Shown: positions 26,101 through 34,918, counted from the stretch's first letter. The stretch is 64,000 nucleotides of DNA from CAVVFX01 sp963747535 (GCA_963747535.1 CAVVFX010000007.1:248001-312000), one strand, 5' to 3'. Made by a program: numbers and translations. Notes: generated by a model not told the origin, from the sequence alone.

Positions 26101-27050
26101 AAATTGTCGTTCTCGATGGTTACTGCTTGAATCCGGGGGATCTTTCCTGGGACTCGCTTGAGGCTGTGGCTCGTTTGGAGGTTTATGACGATACTCCCGA
26201 GGACCAGGTGGTAGCTCGTGGAGCGGGCGCGGACATGCTGCTCATCAACAAGGTACCGATTTCGGCGGCGGCGCTCGAGCGCCTGCCTGACTTGAAGTAC
26301 ATCGGTGTCCTCGCCACGGGTTACAACATCGTGGATGTCGCGGCAGCGCAGGCTCGCGGAGTGGTAGTGTGCAATATTCCCACTTACGGCACGGCATCGG
26401 TGGCGCAGTTTGTATTCGCCCTGCTGTTGGAACTGTGCCATCACGTAGGCTCCCACAGCGAAGCGGTGCGGCAAGGCGAGTGGTCGCGCAGTGCGCACTG
26501 GAGCTTCTGGAAGTATCCCTTGATCGAGTTATCGGGCAAGACCCTGGGGATTGTCGGTTTGGGCCGCATCGGACGCCAGACAGCCGCCATTGCCCATGCG
26601 TTCGGCATGCGCGTGGTAGCCCACGATTCCGTCGAGACCCATGCTCCAGACTATCCCGGCTTCGCGTGGCTGCCGGTGGATCGACTGCTCGCCGAAAGCG
26701 ATGTGGTGAGCCTGCACTGCCCGCTGACTCTCGAAAATGAGGGGATGATCGATCAAGAGCGGCTCAACAGCATGAAAGCTAGCGCTTTCCTGTTGAATAC
26801 TTCGCGCGGAGCGTTGGTGGTCGATCAGCATCTCGCTGATGCACTGAACACCGGGGTGATCGCGGGTGCAGGTCTGGACGTTTTGTCGGTCGAGCCGCCG
26901 CTCGAATCGAATCCTCTGCTGCAGGCGCGCAACTGCATCGTGACTCCGCATATCGCCTGGGCCACCCATGAGGCGCGCGAGCGATTATTGGGGATTGCGG
27001 TAGAAAATGTGCGTGCGTTTCTGGCCGGCCATCCGCAGAATGTGGTGTAG
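26097..27050 (+). CDS. D-isomer-specific 2-hydroxyacid dehydrogenase (glycerate/hydroxypyruvate reductase-like)
   Basis: The 317-residue protein shows the NAD-binding motif GLGRIGRQTAAIAHAFGMRV, substrate Arg in NTSRGALVVD and the catalytic His/Glu region TPHIAWATHEARERLLGI. It fits glycerate dehydrogenase-like enzymes. The ATG at 26097 overlaps the stop of the GH2 gene (ATGA), so the two are translationally coupled; an upstream ATG at 26085 would add four residues. The coupling of an exported glycosidase to a cytoplasmic dehydrogenase suggests a shared sugar pathway, but the link is not obvious. Confidence 0.92.
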   Translation: MKIVVLDGYCLNPGDLSWDSLEAVARLEVYDDTPEDQVVARGAGADMLLINKVPISAAALERLPDLKYIGVLATGYNIVDVAAAQARGVVVCNIPTYGTASVAQFVFALLLELCHHVGSHSEAVRQGEWSRSAHWSFWKYPLIELSGKTLGIVGLGRIGRQTAAIAHAFGMRVVAHDSVETHAPDYPGFAWLPVDRLLAESDVVSLHCPLTLENEGMIDQERLNSMKASAFLLNTSRGALVVDQHLADALNTGVIAGAGLDVLSVEPPLESNPLLQARNCIVTPHIAWATHEARERLLGIAVENVRAFLAGHPQNVV

Positions 27051-27062
27051 CCTCGGCTCCGT

Positions 27063-27116
27063 GGCGCAGACCGCACAGACCATCAATTTTTTTGCGTCTG
27101 CGGGCTGCACTGCAGC
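27063..27116 (+). repeat. Diverged copy of the three-hairpin dispersed repeat
   Basis: CGCAGAC and GTCTGCG flank a T-rich loop (CATCAATTTTTTTGC) and are followed by a GGCTGC-type stem. It starts 13 bases after the dehydrogenase stop. Confidence 0.5.
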
Positions 27117-27130
27117 TTTGGACAGACTGA

Positions 27131-27263
27131 AGAGGTACTTGCAAAATTCGGCGCGCGCAGGCGAAACCGCCCGCGCCACCGTTGCAAATCCAGTGTTTGC
27201 GTTGGTGGGGCAGGCGGTTTCGCCTGCCTGAGCCGCTGGCCGCCGAATTCTGCAACTACCTCT
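27131..27263. mobile_element. MITE-like fold-back element
   Basis: The 133-base element has 23-base terminal inverted repeats (27131-27153 and 27241-27263) with two mismatches, beginning AGAGGTACTTGCAAAATTCG. Inside are two further nested inverted repeats: GCAGGCGAAACCGCC (27158) against GGCGGTTTCGCCTGC (27213), and CCACC..GCAAA against TTTGC..GGTGG. Nearly the whole element can fold on itself. It encodes no protein. Confidence 0.7.
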
Positions 27264-27271
27264 GAAATCTG

Positions 27272-28267
27272 TCACACCAGGCCGATTACCCGGAACGCCG
27301 GGTACTTGACGGGCAGCGGGTCCAGGGTAATTTCGATTTCTCCCGCTGCACCTGGGCACTCGAAATAATGATCGCCCGGTGACGTAACTTGGAAACTATG
27401 GCCGGCCACGGTGAGTTGGTGATGACAGGATTCCGGCCAGAAATAGAGTCCGATATACAATCGTGCTCCGCCGCCCTCCAGCCTTACCTTCGCTCTGCCG
27501 GCCAGCGGGCGCCAACTGTTATCCACCGCGGGACCGAATCCCTCCAGCAGCAACGGAGCGGCCCAGGGCTCACCGGGCAGCACGTAAGAGCGTGCCGGCG
27601 CGTCTCCCTTGATCGCGGTGACCACGTAGTATTGCGTGCCGGCGCCTTCGGACGCAATCAGCGTCAGCCCTGCCCGGTCGAGCATATGGGCCACGTCCGT
27701 TTCCGAGAATACTTCGCCCAGCCAGGTGTCCCGCTGATGGGCGAGATAAGCCGGGGACTGGTCGCCGTTCAACTGGAACTTAAACGCCCCGCCGTCTTTC
27801 AAAACCCGGGCCGCATCGCAGATGTAACTCTCGATGGCCTCGCGGGACGGAATGTGCTGGAACACGATGTAGCTGAAAACCAGGTCTGCCGATGCGTCCG
27901 CGATGGGCGCGAGATCGGCACCGTTCCCCAAGTGAAATCGAAGGTTCCGCAAATGGCTGAGGCGCTGTCGCGCGGCCTCTATCATGGCCGGTGAGACATC
28001 CAGCGCGTCAACGTGGCCGAAGCTTGCGGCCAGCCATTCGGTCATGCGTCCGATGCCGCATCCTATCTCGACGACGCGGCATTCGGGCGCGGGCTTCCCC
28101 CGTAGCAGAATCGGTAGATACGGACGCACCAACTGGTTGTAATTGGCCTCGCCCGAGCGGACGAAATCTCTCGCGTCGGACGCCGAGTCGCGCGTGTAGA
28201 TGAACGCCTCCGCATCCTCACGGGCGCGCCGGTCCCAATCCTCGCGCATGCGCTGATTCCAGTCCAT
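27272..28267 (-). CDS. SAM-dependent methyltransferase with C-terminal beta domain
   Basis: The 331-residue protein contains a class I methyltransferase fold at about 45-200: motif I VVEIGCGIGRMTEWLA, acidic residue in VDALDVSP, GNGADLAPIADASADLVFS and IVFQHIPS. The remaining 100 residues (from LEGFGPAVDNSWRPLAG) look like a small beta-sandwich and end before the stop at 27272. The substrate is unknown. It lies downstream of fabF with an inverted repeat between them. Confidence 0.85.
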   Translation of the reverse strand: MDWNQRMREDWDRRAREDAEAFIYTRDSASDARDFVRSGEANYNQLVRPYLPILLRGKPAPECRVVEIGCGIGRMTEWLAASFGHVDALDVSPAMIEAARQRLSHLRNLRFHLGNGADLAPIADASADLVFSYIVFQHIPSREAIESYICDAARVLKDGGAFKFQLNGDQSPAYLAHQRDTWLGEVFSETDVAHMLDRAGLTLIASEGAGTQYYVVTAIKGDAPARSYVLPGEPWAAPLLLEGFGPAVDNSWRPLAGRAKVRLEGGGARLYIGLYFWPESCHHQLTVAGHSFQVTSPGDHYFECPGAAGEIEITLDPLPVKYPAFRVIGLV

Positions 28268-28277
28268 GGCAGTCGTC

Positions 28278-28334
28278 CGTTATCCGTCGTCCGTTATCCG
28301 TTAGCTGACCACGAACAACGGAAGACGGATAACG
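28278..28334. repeat. Inverted repeat of GGATAACGG type
   Basis: CGTTATCCGTCGTCCGTT (28278-28295) pairs with AACGGAAGACGGATAACG (28317-28334) at 17 of 18 positions over a 21-base spacer. It lies 12 bases past the fabF stop (on the minus strand) and could end or attenuate transcription before the methyltransferase gene. Short related words recur at 44517-44540. Confidence 0.6.
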
Positions 28335-28346
28335 AATAACGCTTCC

Positions 28347-29585
28347 TTACCCTTCGAATTCTTTGAAGATCAGTGCCCCGTTGGTGCCGCCGAAGCCGAA
28401 CGAATTCGATAGCGCGTAACGGATCCGCATGGGACGCGCGTGGTTGGGCACGTAGTCCAGATCGCAGGCGGGATCGGGATTGTCCAGATTGATGGTTGGC
28501 GGCGCGATCTGATCGCGAATAGCCAATACCGAAACGCCGGCTTCCAGCGCTCCTGCGCCACCCAGCAGATGCCCGGTCATCGATTTAGTGGAACTGACTG
28601 CGAGCCGGGTATCGGCGCCGAACGTACGCTTGATCGCCATAGTCTCGATCTTGTCGCCCACCGGAGTCGAGGTCCCGTGTGCGTTGAGGTAATCGATGAT
28701 CGAAGGGTCGAGTTTAGCGTCACGCAGCGCGTTGCGCATCACGCGATAAGCCCCGTCGCCATCGTCCGGTGGCGAGGTGACGTGGAATGCGTCGGCGCTC
28801 ATTCCATAGCCCACGATCTCGGCGAGAATGTTCGCCCCGCGCTTTCTGGCGGTTTCCAGCTCTTCGAGGACCAGGACTGCCGCGCCTTCGCCGACAATGA
28901 AGCCATCGCGGTCGCGATCGAAAGGCCGGGACGCCTTCTCCGGCGCGTCATTACGGGTTGAAAGGGCTCGCATGGCAGCGAACCCGCCGATTCCCATCCC
29001 GGTAATACAAGCCTCTGCCCCGCCGCAGATCATGACGTCAGCGTCGTCGCGTTGGATGATCTTGAAAGAGTCACCGATCGAATGCGCGCTGGTGGTGCAC
29101 GCTGTCGCAGTCGCCGAGTTGGGACCCTTCGCGCCCGTGCGGATCGAAACGTGACCGGATGCCAGGTTGACGATGGTTGCCGGAATGAAAAACGGCGAGA
29201 TGCGGCGCGGGCCATGGTTGATCAGGTTCAGGTGCTCACGCTCGATGACCTCGAATCCACCGATGCCGCTGCCGATGTAAACGCCAACGCGTTCCTCATT
29301 TTCGGGCGTGACTTTCAACCCCGACGCGGCCAGGGCGTATTCACTCGCCGCGATAGCGAAATGAATAAACCGGCCCATCTTCTTGATCTCTTTTTTCTCG
29401 ATGAACTGAGCGGGATCGAAGTTCTTTATCTCACCGGCGATCTGGCAGGCAAAAGCGGTGGCATCGAATAACTCAATGCGCGAAATCCCGCACTTTCCCT
29501 CCAAAAGGGCTCGCCAAGTCTCCTCGGTACCTTTGCCCACGGAGGTGAGGAGACCAATCCCCGTGACGACGACTCTTCGCGAAAT
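28347..29585 (-). CDS. fabF: Beta-ketoacyl-ACP synthase II, with apparent ATT start codon
   Basis: FabF extends fatty acids by condensing acyl-ACP with malonyl-ACP. The catalytic triad is visible: Cys in TATACTTSAHSIGD, His in NAHGTSTPVGD and His in STKSMTGHLLGGAG. The first family residues, SRRVVVTGIGLLTSVGKG, lie upstream of the first GTG (29540), and the only plausible start for them is ATT at 29585, preceded by AAAGGAG with six bases between. Starting at 29540 would remove the first beta strand. Length is then 412 residues, normal for FabF. It follows acpP by 34 bases, the common acpP-fabF pairing. Confidence 0.93.
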   Translation of the reverse strand: MSRRVVVTGIGLLTSVGKGTEETWRALLEGKCGISRIELFDATAFACQIAGEIKNFDPAQFIEKKEIKKMGRFIHFAIAASEYALAASGLKVTPENEERVGVYIGSGIGGFEVIEREHLNLINHGPRRISPFFIPATIVNLASGHVSIRTGAKGPNSATATACTTSAHSIGDSFKIIQRDDADVMICGGAEACITGMGIGGFAAMRALSTRNDAPEKASRPFDRDRDGFIVGEGAAVLVLEELETARKRGANILAEIVGYGMSADAFHVTSPPDDGDGAYRVMRNALRDAKLDPSIIDYLNAHGTSTPVGDKIETMAIKRTFGADTRLAVSSTKSMTGHLLGGAGALEAGVSVLAIRDQIAPPTINLDNPDPACDLDYVPNHARPMRIRYALSNSFGFGGTNGALIFKEFEG

Positions 29586-29591
29586 ACGCGG

Positions 29592-29598
29592 CTCCTTT
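29592..29598 (-). promoter_or_regulatory. Strong ribosome binding site deciding the fabF ATT start
   Basis: On the minus strand AAAGGAG lies six bases before the ATT codon at 29585. No ATG, GTG or TTG lies at a suitable distance in the frame. Confidence 0.65.
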
Positions 29599-29619
29599 GT
29601 TTGGCTTGAGGAGACCAGG

Positions 29620-29859
29620 CTATTTTTTGCCGGTCTTTCCCTCGATGTAACTCACCGCGTCTTTGACAGTGGTGATTTTCTCGGCGTCCTCGTCGGGAAT
29701 CTCGAGTTCGAAGGCCTCCTCGAAAGCCATGACCAGCTCGACGATATCTAACGAATCGGCTCCCAGATCGTCGACAAACGAGGCGTTGTTGTCCACCTGG
29801 CTCTCGTCTACGCCAAGTTGCTCGACAATGATCTGCTTGACCTTCTGCTCTACTGACAT
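29620..29859 (-). CDS. acpP: Acyl carrier protein
   Basis: The 79-residue acidic protein is a typical ACP: VKQIIVEQLGVDESQV, the phosphopantetheine site in DDLGADSLDIVELVMAFEE (Ser in DSL), and the closing ITTVKDAVSYI. It carries growing fatty acids for FabF, encoded next. A GAGA Shine-Dalgarno (TCCGTGGAGAGAAT) precedes the ATG. Confidence 0.97.
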   Translation of the reverse strand: MSVEQKVKQIIVEQLGVDESQVDNNASFVDDLGADSLDIVELVMAFEEAFELEIPDEDAEKITTVKDAVSYIEGKTGKK

Positions 29860-29981
29860 ATTCTCTCCACGGATAACGGGATGCTCATTTGAATAGGTAC
29901 GAAGTTTTGATTCTAGCTAGGGATAGCTGTATTGCGCAACCCGCTCAACAAGATCGCTAATAAAAGATTGTAGCGCCTTGC

Positions 29982-30006
29982 GCCGGGGGTCTTCGCAAAA
30001 CCCGGC
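29982..30006 (-). terminator. GC hairpin after the cytochrome bc gene
   Basis: GCCGGG and CCCGGC pair over a loop of about 13 bases, 16 bases beyond the cytochrome b/c stop. A T-rich stretch is not immediate, so it is a weak terminator candidate. Confidence 0.35.
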
Positions 30007-30021
30007 ATTGCGGACGCAAAA

Positions 30022-31659
30022 TTACTGCAACGTGAACAGCCAGTTTACCATCGCTTCCATATCTTTGGGGGCGAACTTGTAAGGCGGCATGGGCGAACCG
30101 GGCGACAAAGCTTGCGGCCGGTTGAAATGATCGATCACCCACTGCTCGTTTCGCCTCTGCGAAAGTCCATTGAGCGGGGGCCCCAGCGATTGTCCGACGC
30201 CATTCACCCGGTGACAGCTTCCGCACGAGCTTTTTTGATACTGCGTCGCTGCCTGCACCACGAAAGCGGGAGTATTCTGCACCACATTCCCGACCTCCGG
30301 CGTCAGCTTCAACATAAGTGCCGATACTTCGTTGGCATCTCCCGTCGAAAGGTCGATGGGCGGCATGGAACTGCCGGGCACCACGTTGGCCGGATGCTTG
30401 AAGTGGTCGATCATCCATGCGGCATCGTGCTTGCGGGAAACGTTCAGCAGGTCCGGACCGGATTTGCTCCCGCCCTCCCCGCCGATGGTGTGGCACAAGT
30501 CGCATCTTTCCTTGCGGTAGACGCCAATGCCTGCCAGTTCGACCGGCGAGAGTTGCATCCACTCAGTGGGTCCGGCGAAATCGATCAGGGCCGCGGCGGT
30601 CTGCGGCGGGGTGCTGTGAATGGCAGCGGCGGTCAACCCGCACCAGCCGAGACCGGCCAGCAGCACGACGCCGAAAGCCGTGGTGCGCCTGGTCACCCGG
30701 ACAATCCGGCCGCGATCGATGAACGGCGTCAGGATGAGCGCGAGGATAGCCAGCGTCGGCAGGATTACAGTACCGAGTACTTCGAGCGGTCCTTCGAACA
30801 CTTTCAGCATCTGGAACAGGAACAGGAAATACCATTCGGGCCGGGGAATATAGGATGTATCCGTAGGATCGGCCAGCCGCTCCAGCGGCACTTTGGCCGC
30901 GACCGCCAACGTGAACAGAATGCAAAACGCGATGAATACCGCGACCGTGTCTTTGAAAACCTGTTCGGGATAAAACTTCTTCTTGGGTTTCAGATCGTCG
31001 CCGATAGAGGGGACCACACCATGTTTCCGCACCAGGAACACATGCAGGCCGATCAGCAGTATGGTGGCCGGCGGCAGCAGCAGCACGTGGATCGCGTAAA
31101 AGCGCGCAAATGTCACCACGCCGATGCCGTTGGCGCTGCCCAGCACCCGCGTCACGTACGATCCGAGCAGCGGCACGGTCGAGCCGATCTGCGTCGCGAC
31201 CACGGTTCCCCAATAGGCCCGGTTGTCCCACGGAAGCAGATATCCGGTAAGGCCGTAAGCCAGCGTCAGCAGCAGCAGGACGCAGCCCACCATCCAGGTG
31301 CCTTCCCGCGGCTTCTTGTAAGCGCCCCACAGAAACACTTGCACCATGTGGAGCACCACGATCACGATGATCATGCTGGCGCCCCAGTGGTGCAAGCCGC
31401 GCATGAGGCGTCCGGCGGTCACTTCGGTAACGATATAGCGCAAACTGTTATAAGCTTCTCCCGGTGTCGGAGCGTAGTTGAACGACAGCATGATCCCGGT
31501 GAAGAACTGAATCATGATCAGGAACAGCGCGACGCTGCCGAATACCTGGTGCCACCCGCTCGAATGGGGAATATCTTCGTAGAGAAAATGCTTCACGCCC
31601 GAGGGCAGCCCGGTGCGTTCGTCCAGGCCGTCAAGGAACTGGTTGATCTTTTCCAACAT
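30022..31659 (-). CDS. Cytochrome b of a bc-type complex fused to two cytochrome c domains
   Basis: The 545-residue protein is the quinol-oxidising cytochrome b with haem ligands in RGLHHWGASM and FYAIHVLLLP, the Qo-site PEWY motif (RPEWYFLFLFQ) and about nine membrane segments to residue 350. The C-terminal 180 residues carry two c-type haem sites, CDLCH near 386 and CGSCH near 477, each followed by a Met-containing segment (SSMPP, SPMPP). Cytochrome c1 is therefore replaced by a fused di-haem tail. The Rieske gene lies 7 bases upstream, so both form one operon of a bc complex feeding electrons onward to a terminal oxidase. Confidence 0.93.
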   Translation of the reverse strand: MLEKINQFLDGLDERTGLPSGVKHFLYEDIPHSSGWHQVFGSVALFLIMIQFFTGIMLSFNYAPTPGEAYNSLRYIVTEVTAGRLMRGLHHWGASMIIVIVVLHMVQVFLWGAYKKPREGTWMVGCVLLLLTLAYGLTGYLLPWDNRAYWGTVVATQIGSTVPLLGSYVTRVLGSANGIGVVTFARFYAIHVLLLPPATILLIGLHVFLVRKHGVVPSIGDDLKPKKKFYPEQVFKDTVAVFIAFCILFTLAVAAKVPLERLADPTDTSYIPRPEWYFLFLFQMLKVFEGPLEVLGTVILPTLAILALILTPFIDRGRIVRVTRRTTAFGVVLLAGLGWCGLTAAAIHSTPPQTAAALIDFAGPTEWMQLSPVELAGIGVYRKERCDLCHTIGGEGGSKSGPDLLNVSRKHDAAWMIDHFKHPANVVPGSSMPPIDLSTGDANEVSALMLKLTPEVGNVVQNTPAFVVQAATQYQKSSCGSCHRVNGVGQSLGPPLNGLSQRRNEQWVIDHFNRPQALSPGSPMPPYKFAPKDMEAMVNWLFTLQ

Positions 31660-31666
31660 GGCCGCC

Positions 31667-32218
31667 CTATACCTTGCTTTCGCTGGCGTTGCCTTCGTTC
31701 GCCGGCCGGAGTTGGCCCAGCATCAGTTTGGCGCCTTCGATTTTGGTCTGATATCGGTCGAGGGGGCGTGGCGCGGGTCCCGAGATCACTTTGCCGTCGA
31801 TCGAGAATAGCGTCGTGTGGCAGGGACAGACGAATTCCGATTTGGCCGCTTCCCAGTGATAGGCGCATCCCAGGTGCGTGCATTGTGGACCGTAAGCCAC
31901 TACGGTGTTATCGTCCAGCTTCACCACCCATGCGGTCTTCTTTTCGGTGGTCACTTTCCAACCGTCCACGCGGCTCTGGCGAAAGGAAACTTCGACCGGC
32001 GACTTGGGATTCAGCGTGGTCAGATCCACGGCTTCGATCCAGTCCGATTCCCGGTGCGGCTTCGGCGGCGCCAATAAATAGGCGATGGCCGGAATGGCCA
32101 GCGCGGCTCCGATCACCGCTTGCGCGCCAAAAATAACCGCTTCATAGAAGCGGCGGCGGGTGGTTGGCTCAGGCTGCTGCTTTTGGGCGGCGGAGTTCAT
32201 CGCAGAAGGGTCTTCCAT
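31667..32218 (-). CDS. Rieske iron-sulfur protein of the bc complex
   Basis: The 183-residue protein has a twin-Arg-like start (TTRRRFYEAVIFGAQAV) with one membrane anchor at about 25-48, then the Rieske fold with cluster motifs CTHLGC and CPCHTTLFS and the Pro-rich loop SGPAPRPLDRY. It takes an electron from quinol and passes it to the c haems of the fused cytochrome b downstream. The cluster-binding His and Cys pairs are intact. Confidence 0.94.
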   Translation of the reverse strand: MEDPSAMNSAAQKQQPEPTTRRRFYEAVIFGAQAVIGAALAIPAIAYLLAPPKPHRESDWIEAVDLTTLNPKSPVEVSFRQSRVDGWKVTTEKKTAWVVKLDDNTVVAYGPQCTHLGCAYHWEAAKSEFVCPCHTTLFSIDGKVISGPAPRPLDRYQTKIEGAKLMLGQLRPANEGNASESKV

Positions 32219-32320
32219 TTCGTTTTTCGACTACAGCAGAGCACGATAACACTTTTCCGACAGCTTTGGGTAGTGGCGCGTAAAACAGACTTCGGTCAGG
32301 CAAACGGTTCGTGCTAGCTT

Positions 32321-32450
32321 AGTACACCATTTCATAAATGCGGCCTCGACTCCCTAACGGTCGCGGCTCGGTAACCAAACACTTCTGAGCCGCGACCGTT
32401 AGGGAGTCGGTATGGCAGAATACCTTAGCGAACTTCTGAAACGGTGCACT
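32321..32450. mobile_element. Fold-back (MITE-like) element between the bc and IorAB genes
   Basis: A perfect 22-base inverted repeat (32348-32369 and 32387-32408; GACTCCCTAACGGTCGCGGC and its complement) sits inside imperfect outer ends (32321-32340 AGTACACCATTTCATAAATG; 32431-32450). The right end touches the TAA of the IorB-like gene at 32450. It belongs to the GAGCCGCGACC repeat family seen at 5648, 35601 and, more diverged, 41854. No transposase is encoded. Confidence 0.7.
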
Positions 32451-34918
32451 TAGCTGGTCTGCTGCGCCGCCTGGGCCGCGAGGAAGTTCGCCGGCGTAAA
32501 TGGAGTCTGCCGCATGCGCACTCCGGTGGCATCGAAGACCGCATTGCCGATTGCCGAGGCGACCAGAGTGATGGTGCATTCACCGGAGCCGTTCGGCGGC
32601 TTTTCGGGATTGTTGATGAGCACCGTCACTATTTCGGGAAGGTAATAACCGAACTGGTAAACGGGGTAGCTCACCCAGTCTTCCGAAGTCACAATTCCAG
32701 CCCGGTTGCTCCAGCTGACCTGCTCGTAGAGCGCGCGGCTCACACCCTGCAAGGCGCCGCCTTCCATCTGATTCCGCATCCCGTTCGGATTGCAAACGGG
32801 TCCGGAATCCTGGCTGGCGTAGAGATTCGTCACGGTGATGATGCCGGTGCCCTGGTCCACCGAGACCATTGCCACGAGCGAGCAGTATCCGTTATCTCCC
32901 TCGTACAGGACGCAGGAGATCCCCCGGCCGGTAACCACTCCGGTTCGGGCATTTCCCGGCTTGGGCGACGGGCGCGTGTCCCAGTTCGCTGCCTGGGCGA
33001 CGCCATTCAAAACCGCGATCAGGCGAGGATCGGACAGGTGGTTCAAGCGGAACTGCACCGGGTCCATTTTCAGGGCCGCCGCCATCTCGTCCATGAAGCA
33101 TTCGTTGGCGAGAGTGTTCTGTAGCCGGGCGGGAGACCGCAAGGGTCCCGTGAAGAACGGAGACGTGATGGAATGGCTAAGAGCCCGCTGGCTGGCCACC
33201 GTTCCCGTACCACCGGTTGTTCCGTTACCGCCCAGCCCGGTCACGTAGTTACAGACGATGTTGCTGCCGTTGCCGAAAGTCGCGGGCGGATTGGTTGGAG
33301 TGGTGGTTGGAACCGCGCCTGGAGCAGGACCATAGCCAGCCAGCACGCCCGTCGGAATGTTGTTGGGAGCCGCCGCACTCGGACGATTGCCTAGGGTGAG
33401 GGACCAGGCCTCATAGTCCCAAGTAATGATGTGCCCATTCTTGTCCACACCCGCTTGCAGGTTGATCACGTAGGCAGGACCGTAGTTCTCGCCGGTACCT
33501 GTCATTTCGTCCCGACGCGAATACTGCACGCGGACCGGGGCGCCCACCGCCTGTGACAACAAAGCCGCGTCATAGCACACGTTGTCCGCGCCGTTGAGGC
33601 CATAGCAGCCGGAACCGTCCACGAAGAACACCTGGGCGTTAGTGTTGGGAATGCCGAGCAGAGTCGAAACGCTATCGCGTTGGGGATACGGTCCCTGAGT
33701 GGACGTCCAGATCTTGATGGAGCCGGTCTTGCCCGAGCCGCGAACATCCGCCACGGCGCACGAAGTGCCGATCGAACCGTGCATCTGATAGGGATGCAGA
33801 TATTGCGCCTTGAACGTTTGCGCCGCCGCACCCAGCATCTGGGGTACATCCCCGGAGTTCACGGCATAGGAATCCGCGGAGGGTTGCTGAGTCATGTAGG
33901 TGTAGATCGACGCCTGCGCGGGCAGCGTGGCGCCCGCCGTCCAGGTGACACTCAATGCGCCAGCCGCGTTAATCGCGTGCCATTCGGTGTCCGCCACCAC
34001 GCCCACAAAGTCCTTCACCTGGACAGCCTGAGGGTTGCCGGGCAAGCCATTCAGGGAAGTCACGTCCATGCTGACAAAATGCGCCCCTAGCGTCTGCGGC
34101 CGGACCACTTTCCCGTGCAGCATGCCCGGTACACGCACCTTCTGTACGTACTCGAAGCTACCGCACGCCTTGGCCGGAATATCGACGCGCGGCACCGAGG
34201 TTCCCAAAACCGTCCAGGTAGCCGGATCCTTGGGAACGGTGGTCGAACTCAACGTAAGATTGAAGCGCCGACCGTAGATCAGATCGCCGTAGCTGATGCT
34301 CTGAGCCGGATTCGTCGTCGAATAGACGACACCGTTGCTGACCGCAAGCTGTGCGACCGGCGTATCGAGCTCCTCCGAAGCCAGCAGCAGCAGCGCATCC
34401 CGGGCCGTATCCAAAGCCTGTCGCAAGCCGCCGGCGCTGAACTGTGTGATCGTGGTTTGGCTTCCGGAAGTCGTACCCTGGTCCGGGCAGATGCCGGTAA
34501 TGCCCGTAATCACAGTGATGCTGCTCATCGGAACCGAGAGTTCCTCGGCGATCAACTGGTACCCTACCGTTCGCGAGCCCTGTCCCAGTTCGACCTTGCC
34601 GGTGTAGCAGGTGACGCTCCCATCGGCTCCAATGGCAATCCAGGAATCCACCTGGGTCGCGTCGACCGTGCCCGCGGGGGCGATCGGACTCTGTTGCGCC
34701 ATCAATTTTGGCGCCTTCACGGCGGCGGTGAAGCCGACCAGCATGATGCCCGCGCTGCGCAGAAAATCGCGCCGGGAAGCGCCGGCCCTTTGGATAGCCG
34801 CAATCGCGTCTGGGGTCATGGACTCCGGATCGAATGACTTGAAGCCCTTCAGTTTTGCTGCTTCAGCCGTTACCGTACGTTCACCAGCCGATTGAAATAG
34901 ATTTCGTAGTCTCATCAC
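32450..34918 (-). CDS. Molybdopterin-binding aldehyde oxidase/xanthine dehydrogenase family large subunit (IorB-like)
   Basis: The 822-residue protein resembles isoquinoline 1-oxidoreductase beta and related Mo-hydroxylases. It includes the IorB-type motifs GRRFNL, GSGCYGLNGADNVCYDAALLSQ, VRVQYSRRDEMTGTGENYGP and the C-terminal VASAIGNAVFDATGVRMRQTPF. A Tat motif ASRRDFLRSAGIML starts near residue 48, after a 48-residue extension that is unusual for a Tat substrate. The enzyme probably hydroxylates an aldehyde or N-heterocycle in the periplasm. It overlaps the small subunit gene (ATGA). No FAD subunit is present, as expected for the IorAB type. Confidence 0.88.
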   Translation of the reverse strand: MMRLRNLFQSAGERTVTAEAAKLKGFKSFDPESMTPDAIAAIQRAGASRRDFLRSAGIMLVGFTAAVKAPKLMAQQSPIAPAGTVDATQVDSWIAIGADGSVTCYTGKVELGQGSRTVGYQLIAEELSVPMSSITVITGITGICPDQGTTSGSQTTITQFSAGGLRQALDTARDALLLLASEELDTPVAQLAVSNGVVYSTTNPAQSISYGDLIYGRRFNLTLSSTTVPKDPATWTVLGTSVPRVDIPAKACGSFEYVQKVRVPGMLHGKVVRPQTLGAHFVSMDVTSLNGLPGNPQAVQVKDFVGVVADTEWHAINAAGALSVTWTAGATLPAQASIYTYMTQQPSADSYAVNSGDVPQMLGAAAQTFKAQYLHPYQMHGSIGTSCAVADVRGSGKTGSIKIWTSTQGPYPQRDSVSTLLGIPNTNAQVFFVDGSGCYGLNGADNVCYDAALLSQAVGAPVRVQYSRRDEMTGTGENYGPAYVINLQAGVDKNGHIITWDYEAWSLTLGNRPSAAAPNNIPTGVLAGYGPAPGAVPTTTPTNPPATFGNGSNIVCNYVTGLGGNGTTGGTGTVASQRALSHSITSPFFTGPLRSPARLQNTLANECFMDEMAAALKMDPVQFRLNHLSDPRLIAVLNGVAQAANWDTRPSPKPGNARTGVVTGRGISCVLYEGDNGYCSLVAMVSVDQGTGIITVTNLYASQDSGPVCNPNGMRNQMEGGALQGVSRALYEQVSWSNRAGIVTSEDWVSYPVYQFGYYLPEIVTVLINNPEKPPNGSGECTITLVASAIGNAVFDATGVRMRQTPFTPANFLAAQAAQQTS

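Noticed and set aside
30112..32136. 674-residue open frame on the plus strand
   Set aside because: Antisense to the cytochrome b/c and Rieske genes, with a His/Arg/Gln-rich translation.
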